64,000 bases of DNA from Nageia nagi (lineage: Eukaryota > Pinophyta): assembly GCA_050084985.1 (NCBI GenBank), contig JBITNC010000001.1:54374001-54438000 (forward strand). The letters run 5' to 3'. The position numbers were made by a program, and so were the translations under genes. Shown in pieces: positions 48,534-60,269 of the stretch (within the stretch, counting starts at the first letter, position 1; every line of letters starts with the position of its first letter). The notes below the pieces were generated by a model. It had not been told where the DNA came from and searched no databases. It saw only the letters and a list, made by a program, of their open reading frames with translations.

Positions 48534-49016
48534 TGATGGAATTGAAAGATTTTATAAACCAAGATCACTTTGAAACTTTTTTAACAAATCTAACATTCAT
48601 CTTTCTAGCAAAGTAATAATCAATCACATAAAAAATAACATATCATGTATAATGGTTCTTCCATCTCTTGGGAGTACATCCACTTTAAACCATTATTCTA
48701 TTACTTTCTACAAGATAACTCTCCTACAAATTCTTAAAAATTCTTCTACAAAGCTCTTACAAAAGCATCTATACAAGACAAGCATTATCATGATTTATAA
48801 AGTTACATAATGAGAGGGGTACCTCTCTATTTATAAGAAGAAACCTATCCTTTAACCTTCTTTTTACCTAAGGATAAGATTAAAAGTATTTCTATATTTA
48901 TTCTTCTTTTTATATTTATTCTCTTAATACTTCAAGGTAACTTAAAATACTTTAAGAATTAAATGAATTTATATTAAAAAGAAATATTACATAATATTAC
49001 ATTACAATTTGTAATA
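48534..49016 (-). repeat. E3 LTR (5' LTR in element sense)
   Basis: Partner of 44131-44609. In element sense it ends at 48534 with ccatca, two bases before the initiator-Met primer site at 48531-48519. Confidence 0.88.
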
Positions 49017-49021
49017 AGGGT

Positions 49022-49587
49022 AAAGGGTACCCGCAATGATAAGTTCATTATGAGGATTTATTTTGTTACTTTTGATTGCATAAAGTACCACATATGATCA
49101 TCACTACTATTTCATGAATATATTTGTTGGTTGAGGTCTAATTAATCATCATTATGATTACTTTTATGAACACATTTATTGGTTGGGTTATAATTAGTCA
49201 TCATTATGATTGCTTTTATGATTAAATATATTAGATTTTATTTCATTAATGACTATTTTATCAATGATATATTTATAAATAATGAAAGCTCTTAAGATAT
49301 TATATTAATTTCATCTTTTCTTCTCATGATGTTTTGGTATAAGATGATGTATGTTGCTATTATGATCTTTAGCTAGTATTTCTATTTTCTTGTAGGTTCT
49401 TCGCACTTGATTCTTGATGGTTACTTCTTTCACAATAATTAATGCAAATTATAGGGGGGAGAATACACCACCAAATAAATTGTTGATTCAATGTTGTACC
49501 AAATTCAAGGATATTTCTTTTTCTTCTCTCTATACTTTGCAAGCATAATTTTAACTTATTTCATTCAAACTTGTAAAGGAGGGTAAT
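49022..49587 (+). other. element X 3' end with purine tract
   Basis: Non-coding. Repeats of ttggttg followed by taattaatcatcattatgat occur at 49131 and 49174. The last bases before the LTR, aaaggaggg (49576-49584), form a polypurine tract. Confidence 0.6.
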
Positions 49588-50296
49588 TGTTGATACCTAA
49601 GTTGGCATCCATTTTAGGCCAAATTGGTTATCATATGATCCTTGTTATGTTATGATCAATATGGTGTTATGTTGAATTTCATTAATTAATTATGATCCAT
49701 CTAAGCTATATCTTATACATAGTTCTCTTATTTTATGCAAGGAACCACCAAAATCAATATTAACATGCAATGGTGCATTCAAGTAATCTCTTGATCCTTT
49801 AAATAGATAATTATATGCATGAGAAGACTATCAAGATTTCATATTGATAGGACTATGCATATATCTTACAAACTTTTTGATGTTTTTAGATACCATCTAT
49901 CAAGATTGGATCTGTTATACTTTGAGAGCTATTTTTTTACTTCATAATATTCTTGGAGGAGGATTAAGGGATATCATCTTTAGACCTCACAAATCATATC
50001 ATCAATATCCCCAACACCAATGCTATGTTGTATATTTCTATTACTTTGAAGTATCAGATTTGAGTTTTTGTATCAACCAACCTTTCATCTAGGTACATCT
50101 TCATCAATCAAGTAAGTAACACATACACTTCTATAATCCATTATCTCATAGGTTAGGATATTTTAGTTTAATCATTCATATTACCATTCGACATATTTTA
50201 TCTACTATGTATTGCAAGAAATTAAGTTCCTTTATTTCTAATTAAATTAGATATATCTTTACATCACCTTACCATAATTAGGGTTACATTTTATCA
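49588..50296 (+). repeat. right LTR of element X
   Basis: Starts tgttgataccta and ends ttttatca, matching 5997-6691. The frame at 49844-50092 is an LTR frame with a disrupted counterpart in the left copy and is not a gene. Confidence 0.78.
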
Positions 50297-50329
50297 TTTA
50301 TAATGTTATTTGATCATATTTTGTTGAGG

Positions 50330-51690
50330 ATCATGCAATGCATGATTGGGAATGGAAATTAATGGGTTCAAGTCTTTTTTTGACTTTAGTTCTTGTTATA
50401 GTTGTTGTCCCATTATTTTAGTCACATGCAACCTTCCACCATGGATGTAGATGAAAAGGAATTATTCAATTATTAGCTTGTTAATATTTGACCCCATATA
50501 ACTAGGAAATGATATTGATATTTATATACAACCATTGGTTTATGACTTGCATAAACTATGGACTAAAGGAATACAAATGTATGATTCATTTCATAATCCT
50601 ACATTCAATATGAGAGCAATAATGATGTGATATATTTATGATTTTCCTTCTTATGAAAACTTATCAGAATAATGATAAAGGGATTTTTAGCATGTCCAAT
50701 ATGTAGGGATAACACTTATTCTCAACATATCAGTTGCAATGAAAAAAAACTTTGCATGGACCATATTAAATTCCTTCATAAAGATCATTTGTTTCATCAT
50801 CAGAATTCATATTTCAATAAAAAAGAAGAATGGGGTAAATCATCAATTGGTTTAAATCAAAATAAAATATTATAAAAAGTATAAGAAATACCACCAAATT
50901 GGGGAAATAATGAGCCAAATAAAAGGAAATGCAAGAAGGATGGTGATAACTCTACAGGATGGAAGAAGAAATCTATATTCTTCAATTTATTGCATTGGGA
51001 GGTAGGGCATGCAATTTCATTTTTGTATTAATTAATTATTATGTCTCTTAATATTGACTAATTTTAGTTTTATATTTCTATCTATGAACAACATTTTTTA
51101 GTTTATCATAACTTAGATGTGATTCATGTGGAGAAAAATATCTGTGAAAGCTTATTGTGGATATTGTTAGGTATTGAAGGAAATTCCAAGGATAAAAAAA
51201 ATCTCATGAGGATTTAATAATTATGATATATCTTCTAGTATAATCTATCGAAGGTTGAGAAACAAATGGTTTATCAGATATTTTACAATATGAAAGTACT
51301 TAATGGATATAGTTCAAATATTAGAAAATATTAGCATATGAAAGAAATTAAGATCCTCAGTATGAAATAACATGACTATCATATTCTCATACATTATCTT
51401 CTTATAGTATCACTACGACATATTCTTGCTAAGTAAGTGTGAAAAAACATTTGTAAGTTGTGCATGTTCTAAAGGATATATGCGCTAAAGTGTTGGATCC
51501 CAAAAAAATAGAGAAATTAGAGAAAGAGGTCATGATGAGTTCATGTTTTCTTGAAAAGTACTTACCCTCTTACTTTTTTGATATCATGGTGCACTTAAAA
51601 ATTCACTTGAGGGTATTGATAATTTTCAATCTCTTCCTAGTGGTATATAGTCTTTTGTTATGTATGCATAAGTTGTTATAAGTTCTTTGG
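50330..51690 (+). pseudogene. CACTA transposase TNP2, middle and C-terminal part (broken)
   Basis: Directly right of element X the TNP2 protein continues. In order: NGFKSF and ILVTCNLPPWM (about 50365-50440), LGNDIDIYIQPLVYDLHKLW (50500-50570), FHNPTFNMRAIMM, then an open frame at 50672-50875 with GFLACPICRDNT (a cysteine pair typical of the family). KKKSIFFNLLHW and YHNLDVIHVEKNICESLL (51095-51160) follow, then the LNGYSSNIRKY part, and an open frame at 51460-51681 with CAKVLDPKKIEKLEKEV, FLEKYLPSYFFDIMVHL. These blocks are in the order found in intact TNP2. At least three stops and several shifts. Sequence beyond 51700 gives only uncertain coding traces. Confidence 0.88.
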
Positions 51691-51959
51691 ACCTCTTTAG
51701 TCATACAAGAATTACATTGCATAGTATATTGGATGAGTTTATTGAAGATAATGAATTCATTATTAGACCATATTTATGAGGGAGGTGGCCATGTAAATAT
51801 AAGGATATGGGTTTGTGATGGTATGAGGAAAGGATTCAAGGAAACATGACCAAAGGGCTTTGGAGAAATGATCCACTTGCAAGATGAGGCTTGTATATGG
51901 TGTAGGTTGGTGAGATGTTTGTTTAGGTTTTTTGTATATATATTATTAATATTATATTC

Positions 51960-52960
51960 AAATTAGGTGTGTGGAGTAGAAAATAAAGACAAGGGATATG
52001 AGTGGTTAGGTTTTTGGTAAGTGGAAGGGTAAGGATGAGAAGCATGATCAGATAGGGGTGGATTATTAGAGATAATAAAACAAATGATATATAAGGTAAA
52101 GGGGAAATTAGCTAGAGCATAATCAACCACACTAATGCCACCAATAAAGGAAAACACATAAAATATATAGATCAAGGGAGTTGAGAAATCCCATTAAGGA
52201 TGATAAATTCATATGCTTCACCCAAGTTGAGAATTTATTTTGCATAAGGATGATTTTTTTCTTAACATAATCTAACTAGTATGCTTGGACTAAATCACTA
52301 AGATTAGTCTTCAACAATAAAATAGGATCAAAAGAAATATCATGTAAGTAACATTGTGACATGCTTGTATGTACATTAAAGTCCTTTAATAGCATGATAT
52401 CACCAAAGAGGAAAAATATAGATATATTGAGATAAAGATCCAATTAGGAGGGGTTACCATTATCTATAATAGAGTCCAATGAGTAAGCAATAGGAAAATA
52501 TATATAAATCAATGTAAAGACATTGAAATATTTATATCTTCTTATCAAGAAATATCCATATCTATCTAACATGAAGATAGAGAATTCTGAATGAATGCAT
52601 CAAGTGCTCATGATACATGTAAGCAACTCCCCTAGAGCCTTTGATACCTTGGTGACTCTTTGGTATATAAGGAATAAACTAAGAATATCATGTATAGGAT
52701 GGTAGTGGTTTTAATTATGTTTCATGTGTTTTGGTATAAAGATCCAAATAGGGCAAGTTACCATTATCTACAATATAATGTAATGAGTAAGCAATAGAAA
52801 AATAACATATAGCACATTTGTAGAGATGTTGAAACATTTTCTTATTATCAAGATATATCCATATATATCTAGCATGGATGTGGTATCAAAGATATTATTC
52901 TTGGTGTCATGTTGATGTGGACCAAGGTTTAGCCTATCTTGAAGAAGGACTATCATGTAT
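51960..52960 (-). pseudogene. LINE endonuclease domain, with a partial duplication
   Basis: The endonuclease nicks the target DNA for LINE insertion. On the minus strand, SRGVAYMYHEHL (about 52630), YSLDSIIDNGNPS (near 52465), LLKDFNVHTSMSQC (near 52390, where the family has G-D-F-N-A-R) and, at 52130-52000, SVVDYALANFPFTLYI and NNPPLSDHASH. The S-D-H near the end is the catalytic closing motif of the exonuclease/endonuclease fold. The segment 52741-52870 repeats 52437-52560 (gttaccattatct, gagtaagcaatag, atatccatat), so part of the domain is present twice. The same LINE type probably supplied the fragment at 61370-61960. Confidence 0.7.
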
Positions 52961-52969
52961 CAAAGCTCT

Positions 52970-54440
52970 ATCATTTTGAAGAACAACCCATTTTCCTAAT
53001 TTTATTGCTTAAATCATTTTATTGTTGCTATGTTTGAGTTATTCATTTTATTTTCCTAGTTGGGTATTCATCAAGGAATATTTTATTTGGAAAGTAAAAA
53101 AAATCCTCTTAGCTCATAGAGCTTGTAGGTGTTCCATTGTTGAATGGAAACAAATAATGAGTTTCATTTGAAATAAAGAGAAATAACTCCTCAATAAAAT
53201 AACTATGAGATGATTTAGATTAGTCCATATTCCACTCATAAATATGTCTTTGTATTGATTGATAATAAAATGATCTAGTATAGGTATGAAGGAGTAGATA
53301 GCTATATTGAACTAGGCATTAAGCAAGCAAGTTTTACCATCTTAAATAATAAGTAAGTATTCAAGTAGTTTGAAATTTGATAAGGGTTCTACCTCCACCA
53401 TATACCATTCAATATGAGATATAAAAAATATCAATATTATAAATTTATGCGACATATGTGGCTCCATATTTTATAGGTCCCATATTTGATGATAAGGACA
53501 ATGATCATCACCATTACCATTTCATGCTAATAACACTAGGATCCCTAAGAAGTGTTTAATGTGGTAAGAGTGACTTAGAATAAGGTACACAATGCTTAAA
53601 CTAAATGATTAAATAGGTAAGAAAAAAATAGGGCTACACAGAGATGCCCTTATACTATATGCTTCTTCTATAATGAGAAGGCCAAGGGAGATTATTAAAA
53701 TGAAGAGTTTTAGAATTTTTAATTCATTTGGAGGGAGAGATGCAACCAATTTACTATATGTAATACCTCTTAATGAGGTGAAATATTTTAATTTATAGAT
53801 AAAGAACAAATACATGCTAGATGCCCAAGTGAAGGAGAGATTAAGGAGAAAGGAACAACCACAAGATGGTGAAAGAAAACTAATCAACATTGGAAAAATT
53901 TAGGAGAGGAGATCTCTCTAAACTAGGGAAAAAATGAGGTGACTATAAGAGATTGATGAACCAAGCATTACTAAATCAAGGGAGAAAGCTTCTCCAACAT
54001 ATTAAAATAGGAAAGAAATGGGTTCCCAACATTTTTAGGATACAAGGTAACATTCAAGTAGAACATCTTGAAACTATGGAAAATAAATAGTAGCATGATG
54101 TTGCCAAAATAGTTTCAAATTTGTAAGAATAGATTCTAGGTACCTATATAAAAGCCTCCTTCAATTTACCAATAGACTATTGTTTTATCTTTACTGAAAA
54201 AAAAAAATTCTACTTAGGCTCATAGTAATTTACATGAATGTAGTTTATTATTATTATTTTTTTATCATTAAAAAAACTCTTTATATTATCAGGGGAAAAT
54301 ATAATACAACAATAAGGTATTAACTCACCTACAGATAAGAACTAAATGCTAATGGTTTTTTGGGACATGTATAATACATCATTGATCCAAACCTTGAAAC
54401 ACTCATGGCATCAAAATTGTATGTAGGGTGCATTGGTGGT
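52970..54440. other. no recognisable gene
   Basis: AT-rich. The 93-codon minus frame at 53609-53890 has no domain that I know. A TATA-like cctatataaaagcctcc lies near 54150. It may be further degraded LINE or LTR sequence. Confidence 0.4.
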
Positions 54441-54869
54441 GAGGACTATTTTTTTTGAAGATGACGGATTGCAACTTCAAAGTGGTTCATCGTATGAGAG
54501 TAACATTGAGTCCTGATCTCTTCCTTATATGGATTACTAACTTTGACAAGGAAAAACAATTTTGCACCCAAAGTCCACTCCAAGTGCAACATGAATGTCA
54601 GAAACATGTACAATAGAAGTGTGGATGTTCTCTCCAAGAGGATCTAGATGATGATGGCAAGGTGAATGCTTCCTACTAACTAGATTGAATATTTGGAATT
54701 ATCTCCTCTAGTGGATTTGGATTGGTGTGATGTGCATTGGTATAAATGAATTTATGTCAGTTCGATAAGGTTGGTATTCATTGCTCCATGATTAGAGTTT
54801 TATGATAGGGGATAACATAAATAGCAAATGCTATCTCTTAAATATTATTCATCTGATTTCCTAGTTTGA

Positions 54870-57800
54870 AATAAACTTTATCTTCATGGGAGTGAATTTG
54901 TCTAAGTATTCATTGATTTCTCTCCAACCAAATGGACCAAAGTAGTATGGCTAGGAGAGCATTCCAAATAGATAGAAGGGCTTTGAATTTGGGGGGGGGG
55001 GGGGTAGTCACTCTTGTATAAGGATTCCTACAAATTGGGGAGTGGTATTTTAAATGGATTAGAGATGAAAAATTTAGCCCATAGTTCATTGGTAAAAGGG
55101 TATTATAGCATAATATGGGAGTTTATTTCTAGAGCCTTACCACATAGAGCACAATAAATAACTTTTATCCATCCTTGATTTTGAATTTGATCACCCAAAA
55201 GGCATTTTTCATGAACTATGACCCATAGAAAAAACTTTTCTTTTGTTCATGCTTTGGATGACCATATTTTTTCTATACAAGGGGGTAAAATGGTAAGGAA
55301 TACTGGAAGAGAAGGTTTGAAAAGTATATTGAACTATATAGATACCAAAAGGATGAGAGTCCAAACTAGTTGATCTACTCCATTTGGTTGGAGTTGATAG
55401 AGGAGGAGAAGGGATTTCAATACTCTCTTCTCATGGGTCAAGTGGAGGGGGATGAGATATATTTTTTCCATTTCTTTTTCCACATATCACTTGCATTGGA
55501 CCAAGCCCAATAATCTATAATTAGGTCCTCCCACTATCTAGTTAATAACTATTGAATATTAATAAGTTTGTATGAATGAGAGAGAGGGTTAGGGGACAAC
55601 CAAGTTTCTTACAAAATCTTATCCTATCTCCTATATCTACCTTCCATTTTAGAAAGCTCCCCACCAATTTCTTGATTTTCCTTAGACCATTCCAAACCAT
55701 GGAACCTATAGGAGTGTCTTCAACTATGAATATATGATCTAACTGAACATTTTCTAGATAATTTGATAGAAACACTTTGCTCTAATTTTTTTTATGATAT
55801 GAGTATATATGCCATACCAATTTTCCTATTAAGACTATGTTCATTTCTTTAAGACATCTGATACCTAATCCTCCCCTACATACTATTCAGTAGACCACTT
55901 CCCAAGGAACCAAATGTATTTTTCTTGCTTCAAATTATCTTGCCAAAGGTAGGTACACATGATCTTCTCTATTTCCAGAATGGTTTCAGAGGGGATCCAA
56001 AAAATGCCCATCCAAAAGATATGAAGTGCACTTAACATAGATTTAATATGAATTAAGCAACTAGTTGTTGAAATCCATTTGATTTTCTAGTTGGCCAAAT
56101 TTTAGGAAAGTTTAACTAAGTACATTCCATAAATTCCCAATTTGACCTCCTTCAAAAAGAGATAAACCAAGGTAAGTGTTGGGTAGTGTGTCTATGGACA
56201 TCCATGATAGCTAATAAAGTATTCAAATAATATTTGGGGTGAGGTTTAGGTAAAAGTTTTGAATTTGAAGTAATTTATCATCTAGCCCAATGCTACTCAT
56301 AAGAGTTAAACAAGGTTTTAAGCAACTAAATCTCATGAACTAATGGGTACACAACAAGAATTATGTCATCTATGAATTGCAAGTGAGTCATAGGGGAAAG
56401 AGAGTATTAATGTAGAGGCATTTTATTTTTCCCTTTTATTATAGATTTTTAATACACTGATCAAATGCTTCACCAACTATAATGAAGAGGTAGGGGAAAG
56501 AAGGTCTCCTTATCTAAGCTCATGGGAGCTTTTGAAAAAGCCTTAAGAACACCCATTGATGAGAATGGAGAATGAGGGATTACTAATGACAAAAATAGTT
56601 CATTGGATCCATTCTTATTCAAAACCAAGTTTCAACATCATTCATAGGAGGAAATGCCAATTGATATGATCAAAAGATTTCATCATATCAAGTTTCATGA
56701 GTAGTCCCTTTTGTTTAACTTCAGGATTGAATGAATTAGTTCATGGATAAGGATGGTATCATCCATAAGTTGCCTCCCATGAATGAATGATTTTGTTCCT
56801 TTAATATGATATCAAGTATGATTAGCTTGATAATGTTGGAAGGTACTTTAGAGATGATGTTATAGATATTGTTGCAAAGGGATATTGGGTGGAAGGCCTC
56901 AATGGCATCAACATCAGTAGCTTTGGGAATAAATGTAAGGAATGTGTGATTTAGTTTGTTCAATATTTTTTAAGAATGAAAGGACTCTTTCACCACATCC
57001 ATAATTTCATCCTTGAGGAGATTCCAAAAGTGTTGGTAAAAACCTAGGGAAAATCATCAAGGTGTGGGGAACAAAAGCTTTTCATTTGAGAGACTGTTAG
57101 GTGAACCTCATCCTCTGTAATGGAATTGGTGAGCATCACATTTGGATATGAGGATAAAAGGTTAAGTATCAAGTTTAGGAATTAATCTTATGCCTCATTT
57201 CTATTGATATCCTCTTCAGTGAAAAGATTTTTATAGAAAGAAATAATGTGTTGGTCAAGATCATTAGGGTTTGTGATCACCTATCCATATGCCTTATGTA
57301 GACTTGTGATTTTGTTACCTTATCAATGGGATATGGTAGTATCATGGAAATATTTGGTGTTATGATACCCTTCATTCAACCACTAAATTCTGTATTTTTA
57401 TCTCTAGAATATTTCTTTGTTAAGTTAAGCCTTATTTAGTCTTTGAAGTAATTTTTTTTCCTAATCAAGGAGAAAAGTATCTTGGTTGTGTTGAAGGATT
57501 TCCTCCACTAGTTGTAGTTCATGTTCCAAGGTGTTGTGATTCTCATTAATGTTACCAAAGAATTTTTTATTCCACCTTTTTAGTTTTTCCTTTAGTTTGT
57601 GTAGTTTGGTAGAGAATCTATACATTTTGATGCTATATATGTACCTTTCTTTATGCCACTAATTCTCCACTAGGTTGTTGAAAGAAGAATGTTGGATCCA
57701 CATTCATTCAAAACTGAAGGGGATACCTCTCCTCTTCCTATACAATTCAACTATGGTTGAGATATGGAGATGAATAGAACCTCCTTTAGACAAAATGATT

Positions 57801-58395
57801 GATTATATAAGGATTTCATGGTTCATCCAATGTGAGGTGAACAAGAATCTATCCAATTTTTTTAGGAATTTAAATTATTTGGAGCACTTGTTGGACTACG
57901 AGAATTTGCATTTTGTGTAGAAAGGAGGAAAGAGCATATTATCATCAATGAAGGTGAAAAATTTTTCATTACAACATTTTAGATATCTTCTACCACCTTG
58001 TTTCTCTATGATATTCCTAATGGCATTGAATTAATTGCCTATTATATAGCAAACATCATCATGCATTCCCATCCATCCCAAGATCTAGTTTCAATACTCT
58101 ATCTTCTTATTTGATACTTAGGGGCATAAATATTGATATAATTAAAGCAAAAACTAGTATCAATGTGTCTGATTTGGAAAACCATCCATAAGTCATTTGC
58201 ATAGTTAAAAATGCATTCAACTTTGTGAGTATCCCATAAAATAGAATGACCTCTTAAGTTTCCCTGGGCATTATGGGAAATAACTAAGCTACATAGCCAT
58301 AATTTCTTCCTAAATTTGAGAACTTTAATGATAAAATATTTTATTTCTTGAATAAGAACATAAGGAGTTTCTTGATGGATAAGTGATTTTACCAT
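54870..58395 (-). pseudogene. LINE ORF2: endonuclease, reverse transcriptase, zinc-binding C-terminus
   Basis: Read on the minus strand. 58395-58099: IQEIKYFIIKVLKF, then GHSILWDTHKVE, the N-terminal endonuclease (family Q-E-T-K and G-G-x-x-I-L-W-D blocks). 56963-56736: LNHTFLTFIPKATD, FHPISLCNNIYNIISKV, the first reverse transcriptase block. About 56400-56340: LQFIDDIILVVYPLV, the catalytic F-A-D-D box with both aspartates kept. About 56060-55900: KSMLSALHIFWMGIFWIP, then KIMCTYLWQDN. 55775-55542: GSMVWNGLRKIKKLV and GDRIRFCKKLGCPLTLS. 55250-54880: EKFFLWVIVHEKCLLGDQIQ, CALCGKALEINSHIML and LLWSIWLERNQ-like sequence. Complete in domain order but broken in many places. Confidence 0.88.
54988..55004. 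repeat. poly(G) run
   Basis: About sixteen G in a row within the C-terminal zinc-binding region of the LINE ORF2 remnant. Unusual for this AT-rich region; the length may be uncertain because such runs are prone to sequencing slippage. Confidence 0.9.
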
Positions 58396-58809
58396 TTAGA
58401 TTTTGTTGGGGGAATGGAGGTCCCAAATATCTTAATATGATATAATCATAGGCCTATCAGGCCTTTTTGGCTTCAATTAGCTACTCTAACTAATATTGGA
58501 AATAATATTTAATGCTATCTTTGGTCATTTGTTGCAATTTATCTTTCTCTATCTATCGACCTCTCTTCTTTTTAACTTTGGCTATTAGAGCTACTTTTAA
58601 CTTATTTTGGGTTTACTTGATTAGTGGACCTTTGGGAAGTTATTTATGTAGGGTTTTGGAAGGGGATACCTCTTATTGTTGGATTCCTATCATGATACTT
58701 CTATCTAGGATGAGGTTATCTATCATATTTATTCCAATTCTTGGAGGGGAAAAGGTAAATATGGGTTAACGAGCTCTATGTTGGTCACAACTAATAATAG
58801 AGGGTTAGT

Positions 58810-59720
58810 TGCTAGAGGAATGGTGCCTTGCATTGCTTCATTAGCTAGGATTGTGGGAAAAGAATTAGGTTAGGGTTATCTAGATTCCTTTAGAGAGGTA
58901 TATGGGATTTGAAGGCTATGGAAATGTTTGATGATGGCTACAAGAGTGTCTTAACAAGGAGTTAGGGGCTTTGCTTATTGGGGGAATTTATGTGCATGGT
59001 TTTTTCTCTTGGGATAGTGGAAATATTCCTATAAGGAAATAGGTTCAAGTGTAGGTTGGATTGAATGGGGGAAACTCTTGGATAGATGGCCATATTCAGA
59101 GCAAACTTTGCATCTAAAGGGGATTCTCTTATAATCTATTGGTTGTTCCCATTCTAGAACATTGTCTAGGAGGCAAATCTTTATATTTATAGAAAAGAGG
59201 GTTTCCAAGTTCATATGAACATATATTATAGCATAACCAAATATTTGCATTCCAAGGGCAATCATACATAAAAAGGTAAAACCATATTGAGTTTCTATTT
59301 TCTCAAGAACCTCTTTATCCCATAGTCTTAAAGAAAGACCTAGTAATCTCACCTATAATGAAGCTTTGGTGGGGTTTCCCTTTTCAAATTTGAAATAAAA
59401 ATGCCATGGTTTCATGAACCCAAATTTTCTAAAGAGCCATGGGCCTTCTTGGAATATGTAATCTCTATTCTACTTCATACATAAAAGGGAAATAAAATAA
59501 CCATGGGAGTAATGGCTACTGGAGATCTCACCTTAGGTGATCTAGAAATGAGAAATCCAATTCTTTATTACTTGTTGATGTATTTGAGAACCTATGAATT
59601 GAGATATTAAACCCTGATGTGCATGGATATCAAGTTCAACATGAAATCTTTGGCTTCTGATATGCACTCAAGGCATTTTTGTAGTGACTTTCAAGCACTC
59701 ATTTTCATTTTGGTTTGGGT
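58810..59720 (-). pseudogene. LINE ORF1 (DUF4283-type with zinc knuckle)
   Basis: Minus strand. About 59480-59360: EGPWLFRKFGFMKPWHFYF, the DUF4283 core of plant LINE ORF1 proteins. 59352-59029: VRLLGLSLRLWDKEVLEKI, then WEQPIDYKRIPFRCKVCSEYGHLSKS, an RNA-binding zinc knuckle whose first two cysteines and histidine remain and whose last cysteine is lost. It lies just upstream of ORF2, as in plant L1 elements. An intact ORF1 protein coats the element RNA. The N-terminal part beyond 59500 is less readable. Confidence 0.82.
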
Positions 59721-60269
59721 GTTTTATAGGCATTCACATGCAATGGAAGATTATTTTTGAAGGTGAAGACCACTTTATGGTTTGGCATTTATTTATAATA
59801 GTATCCTAAAAGGAAGGTTTCATTATAACAATAGGTCATAGTTTGGGAGAAGGTGATAAAAGGAGCCAATATGGACCCCCTAAATTGACCACCACAATGT
59901 TGAGATCAGATGTCTTTCTTGCAATAATTCATAATAGGTATGATCAAGAAAATCAATAGGGAGCAAAGGCCTCTATCTCAAAGTACTCGTTTTCAACTTT
60001 GTATCATGAATGTAGTTTATTATTAATACTTGTATTTTTTTCTTATATTTAATGTGTAGATATAATTTTCATGTGATGTATGTGTAATATGTGTGGATGA
60101 GTGAAAAAATATTATCTATGTATTACCATTATAATAATCAAAGATATTAATAGGTGGGACATCTACAAGGGAATTACCCTCATTATGGGGTTCAACTTAA
60201 CTATTGTTAAGCTTACAATCAAAATTTATAAGTCTTTTGGTTAAGTGATTCTTATAAGGGATATATATT
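59721..60269. other. no recognisable gene
   Basis: AT-rich. The right part may be the upstream continuation of the reverse transcriptase fragment that follows. Confidence 0.4.

Larger units (their letters stand above)
44131..49016 (-). mobile_element. element E3: non-coding LTR element of the E family, 4.9 kb
   Basis: Read on the minus strand: LTR 49016-48534, primer site 48531-48519 (tggtatcaaagcc), interior, purine tract, LTR 44609-44131. A perfect 5-bp target duplication AGGGT (44126-44130 and 49017-49021) shows it is a single insertion, here into the 3' part of X. The interior is non-coding and very AT-rich, with degraded forms of the E1 and E2 arrays (45380-46145) and its own 118-bp array (47230-47830). 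Confidence 0.9.
5997..50296 (+). mobile_element. element X: non-autonomous Ty3/gypsy-type LTR retrotransposon, 8.6 kb once nested elements are removed
   Basis: Direct LTRs at 5997-6691 and 49588-50296 in the same orientation, with a purine tract just before the right one. Between them, once E1, E2 and E3 are subtracted, about 8.56 kb remain: a leader, a gypsy-like gag (32740-33132 joined to 39451-40190), a region without pol, an antisense plant-mobile-domain gene (41340-42640) and a 3' non-coding stretch. I see no protease, reverse transcriptase or integrase, so it must have used proteins of a relative. Gag-bearing elements lacking pol, and gypsy elements carrying extra antisense genes, are known in plants, mainly in the Tat branch. 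A clean 5-bp target duplication was not found at the outer LTR edges. Confidence 0.75.
4976..51690 (+). mobile_element. outermost CACTA (En/Spm-type) transposon, split by a large nested insertion
   Basis: Two parts of one TNP2-type transposase gene in the same orientation lie at the two edges of a 44-kb block of LTR elements: the start at 4976-5800 and the middle to end at 50330-51690. The gap in the protein coincides with the position of element X, whose LTRs abut the two parts (5997-6691 and 49588-50296). This is what an insertion into the CACTA gene would give. Terminal inverted repeats and a 3-bp target duplication of the CACTA element were not found, so the true ends lie outside the given coordinates. 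The alternative is two independent CACTA fragments next to two copies of one LTR. Confidence 0.7.
54660..59720 (-). mobile_element. L1-like LINE, nearly full length, inactive
   Basis: Two genes in tandem on the minus strand: a nucleic-acid-binding ORF1 (about 59720-58810) and ORF2 with endonuclease, reverse transcriptase and C-terminal zinc-binding segment (58395-54870). This is the plant L1 layout. I could not fix the ends: no clear poly(A) tail at the left or target duplication was found. Stops and shifts are many. Confidence 0.85.

Noticed and set aside
53609-53890. 93-codon minus frame as a membrane protein gene
   Set aside because: It is hydrophobic only because of T-rich sequence; no start context, neighbours or family support.
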